Shown: positions 35,791 through 47,698, counted from the first letter of the stretch. The stretch is 64,000 bases of DNA from Poecilobothrus nobilitatus (GCA_947095535.1 OX352772.1:252441540-252505539), one strand, 5' to 3'. Numbers and translations: made by a program. The notes: generated from the letters alone by a model not told the origin.

Positions 35791-37430
35791 AATAATAAAT
35801 GATAATTATAATAATCCTAGACTTAGAGTTTTGAAGGAATAATTAAATACAGAATTTTATTTTTATGATTTTTTATTAACAAAATTAGTGTTAGAAATTA
35901 GGTAACAAGCAATTAAAAATACATATAAAATTTTATTAATTTTTAATCTTTGCATTATTTAATTTCATTTATAATAAATAAAATGAAATAAAATCAAAAG
36001 GAATTTATATTAAAATCAATTTAATGAAAATGTTAATTAGATAACCAAAAACTTAGAAGTGAACATAACATTTATTATTAAAACAAAAATAATAATAAAT
36101 AATAATAATGGAATTATAATAATAATAATACCTAGTTAATCTAATTCAAAACGGAAAATAATAATTATCATTAAACATTTAAATCTAAATTAAACAAACG
36201 TGTTTTATTTTAATAAATCTAATAAATTATTAAAATAAAACCACATGTATAGGACGGCAGACTCCAATCCAATATATCATAGGATAATATAATAAGCGTT
36301 GTTTTCTATGTTACAGTTTTTAATATTTAAGAATTGTTATTTGGTTTAAACTTGTTTTTTTTAGAAATATTTTTTTTTTAACATAAATTAACATTTTTTT
36401 TTAAAATTGTTTTTGTGGATTAGGCCTCTTGGGACACCACATTAAAAAAACGCGCCTTATTCTTTACGCGCTCAGGATGGTATGGAAATAAGGATATAAA
36501 CTTATATATGTATATATATTATTCTTAGACAGAATTGTATACATACAAAATATATAGTAAAAGTGATACTAACATGTAAAATCTATACTAAAGGTAATTT
36601 TAACACTTACATAGTTTTCGACTTAACGGCATAAAGAGATAATTTTTAAAATTTTTTCTAATTATATGAAATAAAAAAAAATCATACCTATTAAACATAA
36701 AATGTTATAAACATAATTTTCATATTTTATACTTTTATAATAATAATTTTTATACCTATAGTTGGTATTAATAAACAACAACTAAAATTTATTGATTATT
36801 TATAAAATAATGTTTTTTATTATTTTTGCTTTTTTTTAAAGGTACCATCTATAAAAAATGTTTGTTTTAAAATTTATATGGAATGCTATTTCTTTAAGCA
36901 TTATAATGCGCTTTGGTTGTAGATAAATAAAAGCAACTACAAAATATTAGAATGTCTTTACCAACTTACATACATATTCATATTCATAATAACAGGTACA
37001 TACATAATTATACTCATTTTTATATATTCACCTATTTTACCTGTTGTATTTAATTTAATATTAACTTATATTAAAATAAGTTATTTTTAAAATGTGTATG
37101 TTTGTATGTACATAATATATCTTAATTATGATTTTTAATACAAAAAAACACATTCTTAATGACTTAAACAAAAAAAATATAATTTAATTTTAAAACCGAT
37201 GAACAGAGAAAGTGACAAAAGTTAAAATTAACATGAACAAAAATTTAAACATAATGCACAATGCAATTCATCTATTTCTAATATAAAAAATGAATTAATA
37301 TTTTTCTTCTTTTCTTATACGTATTTATTGTCTATTGAGAAATTCCAAATTCTTACTTTTTTTTATTTAAAAAAAAAAAACTTACATTTGTTTTTATGTT
37401 CTTATTATTTAACTTATATTCTAATAATTA
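35791..37430. other. AT-rich 3' part of the P-like element
   Basis: No gene found. A slightly GC-richer island with gtggattaggcctcttggg and ttctttacgcgctcagg (36414-36480) stands out but matches nothing else in the window. Confidence 0.5.
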
Positions 37431-37434
37431 GAAC

Positions 37435-37512
37435 ATAATAGATTCTCATATTAGTACAAATAAAGATTCTCATATTAGTACACATAATAGATTCTCATAT
37501 TAGTACACAAGT
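37435..37512 (+). repeat. Three 26-bp direct repeats near the P-like right end
   Basis: Unit ataatagattctcatattag plus tacaca, three times (the middle unit slightly altered). Flanked by taattagaacataa on the left and ttagaacattatgttctaa on the right, itself palindromic. Position about 115-190 bases from the terminus fits a transposase or enhancer site cluster. Confidence 0.75.
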
Positions 37513-37627
37513 TAAATATTTAGAACATTATGTTCTAATAATAGCCCCGTTGAAGGGAATTTTAAAATAAAAGCTTTCGCACAAAATTTTCTATTAGTTG
37601 AAACATCTATATAGTATATTATATTTG

Positions 37628-37939
37628 GTTAAACCTTATTACGCAGGTCAAACATTTTTTATTTTAAATGAGGAGGGAGCAAACAATTTCTATAACATCA
37701 GTGAATTTCTTAATTTAGTTATAACATACAATAAAAAGTCTGAAGATTTCGTAAAAGCATATGTAACAAAATACATAAATACATGTCGACAAAAACAACA
37801 ACTAACATTAAAAGATGAAATATATATACCACAGGTTTATTATAATGTTCAATGTAATTATTCAAGATTATTTTTTAAAATACCTATTATGTTAAAGCAA
37901 AAAATTTTGAAATTATCACAAACCAACACACAAACATAA
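37628..37939 (+). pseudogene. Unknown Polinton ORF, unit 2, 3' half
   Basis: Continuation of 30071-30315 after the P-like element, beginning with the second copy of gttaaacc and ending at the same stop as unit 1. Confidence 0.9.
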
Positions 37940-38300
37940 AACAAAATAAAAATTTTATTTATTTATATACCTATCTACAACATTGTTTCATTTATTTAAC
38001 ATAATATTTTTCAGAGTTAAAGGAATACTGTAAAACACTATCCACTTCCCTTATTACCTAAATTTTATTGATTTAAATTAGTAATTTTTAAACAAAAAAA
38101 AAATAAAAGCGATGAAATATATAATTTTATTTTCATTCTTACAATAACTGTGGAAGACTTCTTTACAGATTATTCTTCTATATTCTTCATGTGTGTAATT
38201 TGTATATTATGCATGGGTTTAATTTGCATAATTTAAATCCCCCGATTTAAAAATTGTGTAAAAAAACGAAGAAATTTATAAGTTTATACTCATTCTTACA

Positions 38301-38576
38301 ATGAAGGTGGTGGAAGACTTCCTTAAAACTTATTCTTCTATTTTACTAGATGAGCATGGGATTTTTTATTTACAAGAATATTTAGGAAAATTTAAGGACA
38401 AAGAAAAGTTTAATTCAATTTGGGGCATACACTTTAGTTCATGTCCTTTGGCTTATGATAATTCAACTTCCGGTCCAGACACCTGTGAATGCTATTACGT
38501 AGAAAAATATGAAGCAGAACTGGACGATTTGATCACATGGTATAAAAATCAAAAATGTCAAGAGAACAAATTGTAG
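38301..38576 (+). CDS. Polinton small ORF of unknown function, unit 2
   Basis: 91 codons, open, copy of 25483-25764 lacking three codons after LLDE. Cys cluster TCECYYVEKY retained. Overlaps the integrase start by 22 bases. Confidence 0.6.
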   Translation: MKVVEDFLKTYSSILLDEHGIFYLQEYLGKFKDKEKFNSIWGIHFSSCPLAYDNSTSGPDTCECYYVEKYEAELDDLITWYKNQKCQENKL

Positions 38577-39031
38577 CTGAAATACACAGACCAGCAAGAC
38601 GCATATATCTTAGAAGAAAAGTCCAGCAAAAAGGGTTAAATGATACATGGCAAATTCATTTAGTTGAAATGATTCCGTACGCAAAATTTAATAGGGGATT
38701 TAAATATATGCTAACAGTAATTGATATATTTTATAAATACGCATTTGCTCAACCTGTAAAAATAAAAAATGCTGATGACGTTTTAAATGCGTTAAAAAGG
38801 ATTTGACATGAAAGCTTCAATTGTTGAACGTTTTAATCGCACTTTAAAAAATGCCATGTGGAAAAAATTCAGTTTCCAAGGCAACTGTAAATGGATTTCT
38901 ATTCTAAATACTTTGTTGAAAAGGATAATTCTACACCTCATAAAACAATAAAATTAGCATCTGAAAATGTCTCAAAGAAAAATGAAAAACTTATATTAAA
39001 AACAAGTTATATACAACCTAAACCTAACCTA
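38555..39031 (+). pseudogene. Polinton integrase, unit 2, core-deleted
   Basis: Same core deletion and the same His in place of the first Asp as unit 1. The retained Glu stretch reads SIVERFNRTLK. A private frame change occurs near 38920. It again fuses into gene X at the tandem junction (39032). Confidence 0.85.
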
Positions 39032-39244
39032 AAAATTATCTTAAATAAAAATTTGTCGTATATTCAAAAATGGTATTTATTTCGTCAAAATTTGTATAAA
39101 GTAAGTAATAAGCGGAGAATGAGCTCGCCTCAGAATAAAAACGGTCAACATAAACAAGAAAGTATAAAGCTTTACGAATCAAAGGGTGTTCAAACACGTT
39201 CTAAACCACTATTAATAAACCACTATTATTATAATTCTACACCT
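39032..39244 (+). repeat. Tandem block unit 3, deleted remnant
   Basis: Gene X sequence matches unit 1 from 39032 to about 39214, then breaks. After a few bases, 39230-39244 (tataattctacacct) is integrase sequence that normally lies 5.4 kb further along. Unit 3 has therefore lost nearly all its interior. The integrase continues after LINE B at 42057. Confidence 0.8.
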
Positions 39245-39519
39245 TTCTTTTTTTTTTTTTTTTTTTACGAGGGTTGGTGAAAAAATCGAAAATCATCAAG
39301 AGGAACTGCACGTGCTTCCTCAAGGTAGTGTTGGACTTTAACCAACCAAAACCACCCCCCTTTTAAAACCAAACTTTAGGATGGAACCTTTAATACGAAT
39401 GTACAATTTGGTTTTGGGGATAGGGATGTGGGAAGGATAATTGGGGAAATTGGTATTGGGAACTCTGTTATTTAGCTCACTAATAGTGAAATTTTTTGCT
39501 GTTGTATTAATCTGGTGAT

Positions 39520-40521
39520 TAATGTTACAGCGGCTACGAAATTCATAGGAAGCTACAAGGATGCTGTCGTCTGCGAAACTATGGATCGGATAAGAGGTTA
39601 ATGAGAGTCATTGATAAATATTAAGAAGAGAGTTGGGGATAAAACTGATCTCTGGGGGACACCAGCATTTATTTTGAATTTGTCAGATGAATATCCATCG
39701 ACCAGTACACGAATCGTGCGATTCGAAAGGAAATCTCCAATCCATTTTAGAAAGACCCTACCTAGACCTAATGCTTTGCACTTTGCCAACAGAGCATCGT
39801 GCCAAACTCGATCGAAAGCCTTAGAAATATCAAGAGCCACAACATCAGACTCACCAGAATGGTGAAGGTTGATGTTTAGCTTCTCACAAAGGTAAGTCAT
39901 GAGATCACCGGTTGAACGACGGGCCCTGAACCCGTGTTGACGATCATGAAGCAAACCTTTGTGATCCAGGTATTTCAGAAGCTTTTGGTTCACTATTTTC
40001 TCCATTACCTTGGAGAGGACCGAAGTTGTAGTAATAGGGCGGTAGTTGGAGGGATCGCTTTTATTACCTTTTTTGGGAATTGGGAAAACATGTGCAACCT
40101 TCCATTGGGTAGGATGAATACCCGAAGTGAAGGAGATGTAGAAAAGGTTGCGCAGAGGTTTTGAAATAGTGGAGTAGGTATTTTTAAGCACCATGGTGGT
40201 TATACCATCTGGACCGGCTGACTTATTTGTATCAAGATTCTTTAAGATTTTCATCACTGCCCGCGTCCTAAAGTAAATTTTACCGAAGGAGCAGCCAGCT
40301 CCTGGAACAGAAGGTGGCATCTGAGCTGACTGTGACAGTGTCGAATTGAAGGCGAACTGCTTGCCAAATAAGGTCGCCTTCTCTTTAGAATCTGATACAG
40401 TTCTGTTATTTTTATGAATTGGTGGTGGAAAGGAAGACCCTCTAACGTCTTCCTTTAGACTTTTAGCAAATAACCAAAAAGATTTGCTATTCATAGGCAT
40501 GTGGATTATTTTACGTTTCAA
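39520..40521 (-). pseudogene. LINE B reverse transcriptase
   Basis: 307-codon open frame (39598-40521) with FPIPKKGNKSDPSNYRPI, HGFRARRSTGDLMTYL, VVALDISKAFDRVWHD (first catalytic Asp) and GVPQRSVLSPTLFLIFIND. In the latter the usual Gly of PQGS is Arg. The catalytic FADD box (HSFADDSILV, about 39570) is in the next frame, so one frame change separates it. About 250 bases then lead to the tail, far shorter than a normal LINE C-terminus, so the 3' coding region is deleted. Confidence 0.88.
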
Positions 40522-41620
40522 CTTTTGGTTTTTTGCTTATTGATAACTCTCTTGCATCTGCTTCTCACCGCTATATAGTTGGATCTGCGAACCTCCGACC
40601 TATTGTTTTGGTACAGTTTAAAAGCCTCCTCGTTTTTAGAAATGGCTTCTTTGCAAATACGATTAAACCAAGATTTGGGACTCCTCTTAACAGATTTCAT
40701 GAAATGAGAGATGAATAACCTCATTCCAAGAGAAATAGTTTCACTAATCGCATTTGCAGGAAAGTTAACATTTCTGTTGCGGAAGCACAATGACCAATCA
40801 AAGGCTCTAAAAAAATTGTTAAGGCCCTTCCAGTCAGCATGGCTGTAACGCCAAACTAATTTTTTGGGAGGGGACCTTTGGTTGGAGATTGGACTTACTC
40901 GGAAACTAGTGTTAACCAAACAATGGTCGGAATTACCCAGGGGGCAACCAACTGAAACCACATATTTTTCAGTGTGTGTGGTGAGAAATAGATCCACGAG
41001 GTGACCTTCATGATCAGCACGGTCCGGGATCCTAGTGGGATTTTGGACAAGTTGAGAAAGGTGGAACAGTGTGGAGAATAGTTCAACTTGTTTCCCAATT
41101 GAGTTTTGACTCGGGGAGATGTTGCTAGAAAAATGAAGCCAGTCCCTGTTATGAGTTTTGAAATCTCCCGCCAGAACAATTTCAGTTTCTGGAGATGCGT
41201 TCAAAATTTCATTGATCTGGTTCGATAGATTTTCAATTTCCATAGCAGTTTCTTGTTCATTTGAGTTGGGTGATCTGTATGGGAAACAGAAATGTATGAC
41301 ATGCTTTTCAAAGAGAATTTTGACCCAAATGTAATGAAAGGTTGGGATAGAACATTTATATTTTGGAAGTGTGTTGAAAGCGATGTCATTTTTTATATAG
41401 ACGGCGATACCTCTTTTGGGTACGAAGTGTGAAATAAGTGAGTAGCCGGTAGCATTAAAGTTATCATTGTGGTTACTGACTTGTGTTTCACAAAGGGCTA
41501 AGACTGCTGGTTTAATTCAACTAAGATGGCAATTGACGGCATGAAAATTCGTTTGCAACCCGCGTATGTTACAGAAATTAACATTAAAAGTGGTGATTTT
41601 GATGGAAAAAAATTTATAGT
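40518..41620 (-). pseudogene. LINE B endonuclease
   Basis: The 241-codon frame 40518-41243 carries IVLAGDFKTHNRDW, DLFLTTH and GNSDHCLV, the GDFN-like and SDH motifs of APE endonucleases. The N-terminal part (41244-41620), with LALCETQVSNHNDN, is in another frame with a stop. It overlaps the RT frame by four bases, and a single frame change separates the two. Confidence 0.85.
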
Positions 41621-42056
41621 TATAAAAGAAAAGTTAAAAAATAATAAATAATAATATTAAAATTGAAATCTAGTTTAAAATTAAAATCAAAAGCAAAATT
41701 ACGATGAAATCAGAGTTGAAATTGTAATTAAAATCAAAATTAGACTAAAAATCAATTTCGAAATTAACCAAGATCAAAATCTGACTTAAGATAAATTAAA
41801 GTATGTAAATTAAGTAATTAAGTATGTATAATAGAATTTAAAGCAAAAATTAAAAGTAACAAAAACTAAAATTTATTCAAAATTAAAATCAAAAGTAAAA
41901 GTGCACAATTTAAATAACCCGAACTTGACAACACTTTAAAATAAATTACTATCAATGTCAGTAACAACACTTTATATCAAAATTATACATTACTTTTCAA
42001 TACTTTTCAATATTTTGCCTTGAGTGAGCAAATGGTTTATAACAACGTTCAACAGT

Positions 42057-42399
42057 TTCATAAAACAATAAAATTAGCACCTGAAAATGTCTCAAAGAAA
42101 AATGAAAAACTTATATTAAAAACAAGTTATATACAACCTAAAATTTCAAAAAGAAAAATATAAAGTTGGAGATTACGTCAGAATAAGTGAAAACAAAGGT
42201 GTCTTTGAAAAAAATCAACTGAAACCCCAATTGGTCAACTGAAATTTTTAAAATAGAAAAAATAAACAACACTTATCCTGTAACATACAATTTGATGGAT
42301 CATACAAATACCTTAATTTCTGGTAGATTTTATGAAGCAGAACTAACACCTGTAAAATATTCTCATGCTTACCTAGTAAATAAAAAAGATATAATTTAA
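42057..42399 (+). pseudogene. Polinton integrase, native C-terminal part
   Basis: Continuation of integrase after LINE B: THKTIKL-type linker region, then KYKVGDYVRISENKG and an SH3/chromo-like end reading SGRFYEAEL, with frame changes near 42150 and 42235, ending at 42397-42399. This is the only copy with the authentic end, because the other copies switch to gene X at the tandem junction. It converges tail-to-tail with the polymerase gene. Confidence 0.75.
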
Positions 42400-42496
42400 A
42401 ATAAAAATATCTAGATAAATTAAAATGTTTTAAAATAAAAACAGAATGTGTATATTTTTAAATTATGTTTTTTCTTTATTTATAATAACATTTTTA

Positions 42497-45400
42497 CTAA
42501 TTTTTTCTTCTTTTATACTCATACGGAAATGAACTGTGATCTTCTAAAAATCGTCGTTTCTCTGCTCTCGGTCTAAATTTTTTAACTTGTGGTAGCGTAA
42601 TAACATCATGCTCCTTCATTCGTCTAATATTGTTTGATAAAATTTCAATATTTTCAGAATTTTCAAAGTTTAATACTGCTTTTTAATTTTTTCAAAATTA
42701 AATTTTTGACTTGATGAGTAATTCAAACAAATTGCTTTTACTTTGCATATGGTTTTTTCATTGTTATCTTTTGTGCAGTATAATTTGTATGATCGTCATA
42801 TCGTCAATGAACTCCCCAGTTGGTGGATCATATTCGCCTTCTTTACTTATATAAATAACCGAATCAGTATCATAGTATACTACTCGATTATCCAACGCCT
42901 CTAAATAGCTGTACAATTTAAGACGAGCCTGAGCAGTAGTGTAAGCAGCAATTGAAACATTCACTGTTGATAGAATGTTATCCACTTCATCTCTACACTG
43001 CCAAGTAACAATTAGGTTTTCTTCATTTATTGGCAGTATGTTTGAAATTTCTACGGATGAGTTGGTTAACATCTCATATAAATCTGCTGGGTTGTGGATT
43101 ATCTGCGTCTTTTGCTGATTTCCACGTTGATCGAATTTTCCCCAAAATGAATTTAACATTAGTTTGGAAAAAGATCTCAAACCAGGGTTATTAATAATTT
43201 TGGAATATTCCAATTCAATGCCTTCATTTTCATTAAAACTTTCAATATATTTCTTTTTGTTTTCTTCTATAACACACCTTTCAGGCCACCCTGAAGCTTG
43301 CTGCTTCATTTTTAAGAATTTATTCATCATATCTGAGAATAATCCTTTATTATTTGAGTCTCTTTTATATTGAGAAACTTCATACTCCCATATTTCATAT
43401 ATTAAAATTAAATTATATCTCTTTCAAGACCTTCTACTACCTCATCGATAACCCATGTACCGATCAAAGACCTTTCTTCATCTGTGTGTGCACAGAATGT
43501 TTCTTGGTTCTTTATTTCGCTACAAGCGAAATTTGACTTAGCGAAAACATTAATTTGTTATTCTGCTTTATCGGTAACACAGGGTGCAAAAGTTCTTCTG
43601 GTGGTAGTATTTTGCATTTAATTAATCCATTTGTTTCTTTTAAGTTTAGGGAGGAACAAATTTCATGTCCAATAAAAATTTTCGTTTGACCAACAGGAAA
43701 TTTTCCATATTTACAAACCCATGGGTATAAAGAACAAACATCTATGTATTTTATTTTTTCTTGTTCTTTACATTTATAATAGTTGTAGGTGTTTCCCGTT
43801 CGACCACCGTAAAAGGCATCTCGTGGATTAAATTTGATATGGTGAACCAAGCGATGGCAGTTTAAATATTTTTTATCCTTAGCCGTGAGTTGTCTCTGGA
43901 ATTCACAGAACCACATTTCAATAACTTTGTACCTTTACAAAAAAAGCTAAATCAAATATTAAAAATATGTTAAAAATATTTGAAAAATTATTTAAAAATT
44001 ATTAAAAAATTAATACATACCCCATATTTCTTCATCGCTGAGATTTAAAAACTGTTCTTGTGTAGCGTTCATTTAATGTGTCCTGCTTATCATCATATAA
44101 TGGCTCGTCTCGATTATGCTGAAGGCATATTGGATGACCATGGTAATAGCATCCATGGAATTCAAATATTTCATTTGTTTCAGCACAAAATCCGTCCACT
44201 TTAACTCCTGCTATTACAGCTTCTTTTCTTTTTGCTGCGTGTTTTACATTAATACATCGTTTTTCTTCTTCAAAAATTAGCCACATAATCGCTTCTACCG
44301 ATTGATTGTCTGTATTTCTGTAACCATTTTTGGGAATCAGTGAAATTGTATTTGGTGCAAGAAACTTACTACGATATACCAAATTACAAGCTGATGCTAT
44401 CGTCACTGCCTCTAAAAATGGTTCAACTCCACATTCATTTACAAACATGCTGCGAAATTTTAGACATGTTGCAGTTAAAATTTTTACATCATCAATGCAA
44501 TATTCAACAATATCACGCTGCATGTTAAATTCTTTTTCCTTATTTATGTTATACGATTTTAAAAAATCACAGCGTTCTTCTGTTTTCATTGTATCGGGAC
44601 TATAATATTCGATTGAAGGAAGTGGTCCGATATAATTTTTATTTCTGATGTGTTAAAAATATGTGGAAAATATCCCTTTTTAAATTCTTCAGCTAAATCC
44701 AACGCTTTGGGGAGTTTTGATAAAGCCATGGGAAAATAATTTAATGAATCCATAAAATTGACATTATCTAGAGTCACTGGTATTTTGTAAAATATGGTTT
44801 AATATAAACTGATGATCATAAGCCTGTTCATTATGAGCAATAACAATTACTCTGTTAAATGTTTTTCTCACATGTAAAACATGGGTGAGAAACCGAGAAA
44901 TTACATTGTCTTCTTCTATTTTATTTGCATCTCTTTGTAAAAAATTTCTTGACAACATTTATCACAATATGCTAGGTTGAAATTATTTATACATTTATCA
45001 CACCTAGTTGAAAAAACACACAAATTAGGTTCGTGCTGCTTGATGCTACCAAATGAATTTTCTTTTATGATTTTTTCTTGCCGACTTTCCAAATCATAAA
45101 ATATGTATAAAGTTGTTGTATCTTTTAATAATTTTTCAATGTTTCTTTTATCTGGTTGCATGAAACTTTGGTGTTCTACAGAAACATACTTAGCACATGT
45201 TTTACAATAACGTTCTCTAACTGTGTGTGTTTTATCTCCTCTAAAAGTCTTTAAACAACTGACACATCTTTTAAATTGCACACAGATATTTTTTTGATTT
45301 ACTGATGCCGATGCCAAATGATTGTCATAGCATTACTGACCTTATTACATTCTTTACATAATATGTTAGCACGATCTTTCGGGCATGCAGGTGATTGTTG

Positions 45401-46336
45401 GCATTGGGGACATGTACCGCCACATCTATGACCATTTTTATTATTATAAGGAATATGACATTCTTCACAATAATACGAACAACAAAAAGCTGCTGTTAAG
45501 GATGCTAAAACATTATAATGACCCTTTTGGTATAATAAATTTAATTTCTTTCCAGTATTATCCTCCCCCTCAAAAATTACTTCACGACCTTTAGTTCCAT
45601 AATCGTAAACTACAATTTTATAGTTTTTTAAATAGGATTGAAAATTTTTCAGCTCTGGAATTCCACATCCTTCTTCGGGTATAACAAAACGTGCATCGTT
45701 CATTAATTTGTTCGCTTTTTTAGTTTGTATTTTATTTGTGTTTTGTCTAATTTTCTTATAATCAGGATCGTTTTCAACTTTAGCTATTGCTACAACTAAT
45801 GCTCGAGGTAAACACAAATTATCTTTGTTGCTTATACTTATAATAACTCTACTCTTTACAGAAGCTTCGTCATATGTGTTGAATTTCTTTCCTCTTGAAT
45901 TTCCTCGTCCAACCGGAAGCTGTATAAATGTTACACTTAAACAAAATGTTTCCGTGTTTAAGCCATTGGAATTGCTTTGAAATACTTTGCTGATCATTTC
46001 CCAGACATCAAACAGATTTATTTCACTGGCATTTTTATAATTAATCCATCCAGGACCCCTTTCAAATCCTTCACCACAAAATGTTATGCCGATCTTATCC
46101 GTGGGAAGAAGATTCTGTGTTAAGAGTGAAAGTATATCTTCAATTGCATTTTTTATCCAAATCGTAGGCTCTACGTTGTTGGGAACATCATTGATTTTAA
46201 ATTCATATGTTTTCGCGCGTAAATTGAATCGTTCGCGAGCGTATTTAATTCTCTTATTAGGTGATAACGCAAAACACTTCTTGAAACACTTCCGCTTTCT
46301 TTCGCGAAACGTTCTAATAAAAATTTTTTTTGACAT
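42497..46336 (-). pseudogene. Polinton protein-primed DNA polymerase B
   Basis: Family-B polymerase with 3'-5' exonuclease and protein-primed polymerase domains; it would replicate the element. Start ATG at 46336. A Cys/His-rich zinc region lies near 45330-45480. Exonuclease motifs: YDLES (45095), HNEQAYD (44832), YCIDDV (44502). Polymerase motifs: DVCSLYPW (43742), KLMLNSFWGKF (43165), YDTDSV (42871). The C-terminus runs to 42497. Frame breaks occur near 45310, 44950, 44775, 44600, 43510-43340 and 42765, and a TGA lies near 44034. An 88-base GT-AG segment lies at 43933-44020. Single copy. Confidence 0.92.
43933..44020 (-). other. Candidate intron in the polymerase gene
   Basis: On the minus strand the segment begins gtatgt and ends gtaaag. 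It is almost pure A/T with stops in all frames. Removing exactly these 88 bases joins the upstream and downstream coding segments in the same frame. A 4-base repeat (ggta) at the edges also allows a small insertion. Confidence 0.5.
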
Positions 46337-47037
46337 TTTTAAATTTTTTATTTTAAAGTTTTAAATTTTTAACACAAACTTTATGAATATTTTTCTTTTT
46401 AATGTCAATTTTTAATTAGTTAAAAATATTATTTATTTAATCACAAAAAACTTTTAACAAAATTGTACTTTTTTTTTCACTGTGAACCCTATACAAACTA
46501 TTAAATTTTACTAAATTCTGTTCATTTAAATATTTTCGTAAATAAATTATTTAAGTTTTTAAAAATATGGATTTTCTCATAATTCATCTGATGATAAACA
46601 TAGGAAAATAGAATAGTGGTGGTAATTACATGCTAATTAATATACATTGTAACGACTTTTCTCATAGAGCACCTGATAATAGGCGTAGGAAAATAAAATA
46701 ATATAGAGGGTAAAAAGATCTTTTGCGGTTAAATGTTTTATAAAAATTGCAAAAAAAAAATGTCTTTTAATGTCAATAAGAAAGGGTGGGGCCAATTACA
46801 TGCTAATTAATATACATTGTAAGAACTTTTCTCATAGCGCACCTGATAATAGGCGTAGGAAAATAAAATAGTATAGAGGGTAAAAAGATCTTTCACAACA
46901 ATATTTTTCTTATAAGCCAACTGACTAGATTCAAATTTTCTGTCAGTTAAAGTCAGTTAAAAATATAGCTATAAATAGTCAAACGTTTTTAATAAGTTTA
47001 TTAGGTGTACAAAATAACTTACAGAGACGACGACAAT
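46337..47037. promoter_or_regulatory. Divergent intergenic region with ~100-bp repeats
   Basis: Separates the polymerase start (leftward) from the next ORF (rightward). Two near-identical ~100-bp units (46624-46722 and 46794-46893, 170 bases apart; shared acctgataataggcgtagga) and a partial third (46571-46626) lie here. A bidirectional promoter role is an inference from position. Confidence 0.5.
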
Positions 47038-47698
47038 ATGGAATCAGTAATTTCAATAAATTCTACAGACGAAATATTGTTTGCGGGATATAACGAAGAA
47101 ACAGATATCCCTAATGAACAGCAATTTGAAATAGATTCAACGTTTTTGCCCGCTTTAACATCAACACATATACCTAATACCTTAAGTCAAATGCCTGCAA
47201 GCCAAGAGACACCGATAAACCGGTTAAAATCAAAAAGGAAGAACAAAAATAATCTACTAAATCAACAAACCGAAGATTTATTATGTCTATCTCAGGACAG
47301 ACATTTTTGAACAACTAGATTTGGAATAAATTACATCTGGAATTAGAAAGCGTTCCAACGATCAACAGCAAGAACAGCCAGTTAAAAAAAATAAAACGGA
47401 GCAAACACAAACAATGTCGTTACAAATAATAGAAAACTTTAACAATTTAAATGAGAACCAGAGGAAGCCGGTTTTAAAATGGAGTGATTTGATACCAGAT
47501 GTCAAATATAAAATTGAAAGCACAAGATCACTGAAAACTCCATTTGATGTCAAATGGATATTTGAACTAAAAAATTTTATATTTTTCAAGCCAGAAAAAT
47601 ATAAAAAATTCTTTGACGAGCAGCAAAATATGGACGAAATCAACAAAGGAATATACAGTTTTTCTTTTAAAAACAACGAAATAAATTTATTATTGTAA
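47038..47698 (+). pseudogene. Polinton ORF of unknown function, frameshifted
   Basis: ATG at 47038 (MESVISINSTDEIL) opens an acidic, Thr/Ser-rich N-terminal part. The frame breaks near 47308, then continues with a basic patch (KKNKTEQ) and, from 47414, a compact 94-codon part (KWSDLIPDVKYKIES, FELKNFIFFKPEKYKKFF) to 47698. I do not recognise a catalytic motif. The second half has the strand-rich look of a small DNA-binding domain, which is speculation. It lies between the polymerase and the right terminal repeat. Confidence 0.45.

Larger units (their letters stand above)
30316..37627 (+). mobile_element. P-element superfamily transposon, 7.3 kb
   Basis: Inverted ends: about 24 bases from 30316 (aaagataatatactatatag) match the complement of 37602-37626 with one mismatch. 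The 8-bp duplicated target (gttaaacc) is the P superfamily signature, and the element encodes a THAP-domain P-type transposase. The exact boundary is ambiguous by one base, since a CA...TG form would give a 7-bp duplication. It contains a Helentron-like insertion and a SINE, and its subterminal regions carry short direct repeats. Confidence 0.93.
26221..39031 (+). repeat. Tandem block unit 2, interrupted by a P-like element
   Basis: Same 5.5-kb block as unit 1. It spans 12.8 kb, of which 7312 bases plus the 8-base duplication belong to the inserted P-like element, leaving about 5491. It carries the unit-1 lesions plus new stops. Confidence 0.95.
39248..42056 (-). mobile_element. LINE B (non-LTR retrotransposon), young-looking
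   Basis: Minus-strand LINE. The 20-T run at 39248-39267 is its poly(A) tail. It inserted in integrase between tataattctacacct and tcataaaacaata. Base composition is visibly GC-richer than all surroundings and the ORFs are long, so it is recent or foreign in style. The 5' part (41620-42056) is a degenerate repeat of aaaattaaaatcaaaag type. No clear target duplication was found. The clade is not assigned; it is Jockey-superfamily-like. Confidence 0.85.

Noticed and set aside
36414..36480. GC-richer island in the P-like element considered as a tRNA or exon
   Set aside because: There is no A or B box, no matching stems and no open frame joined to the transposase.
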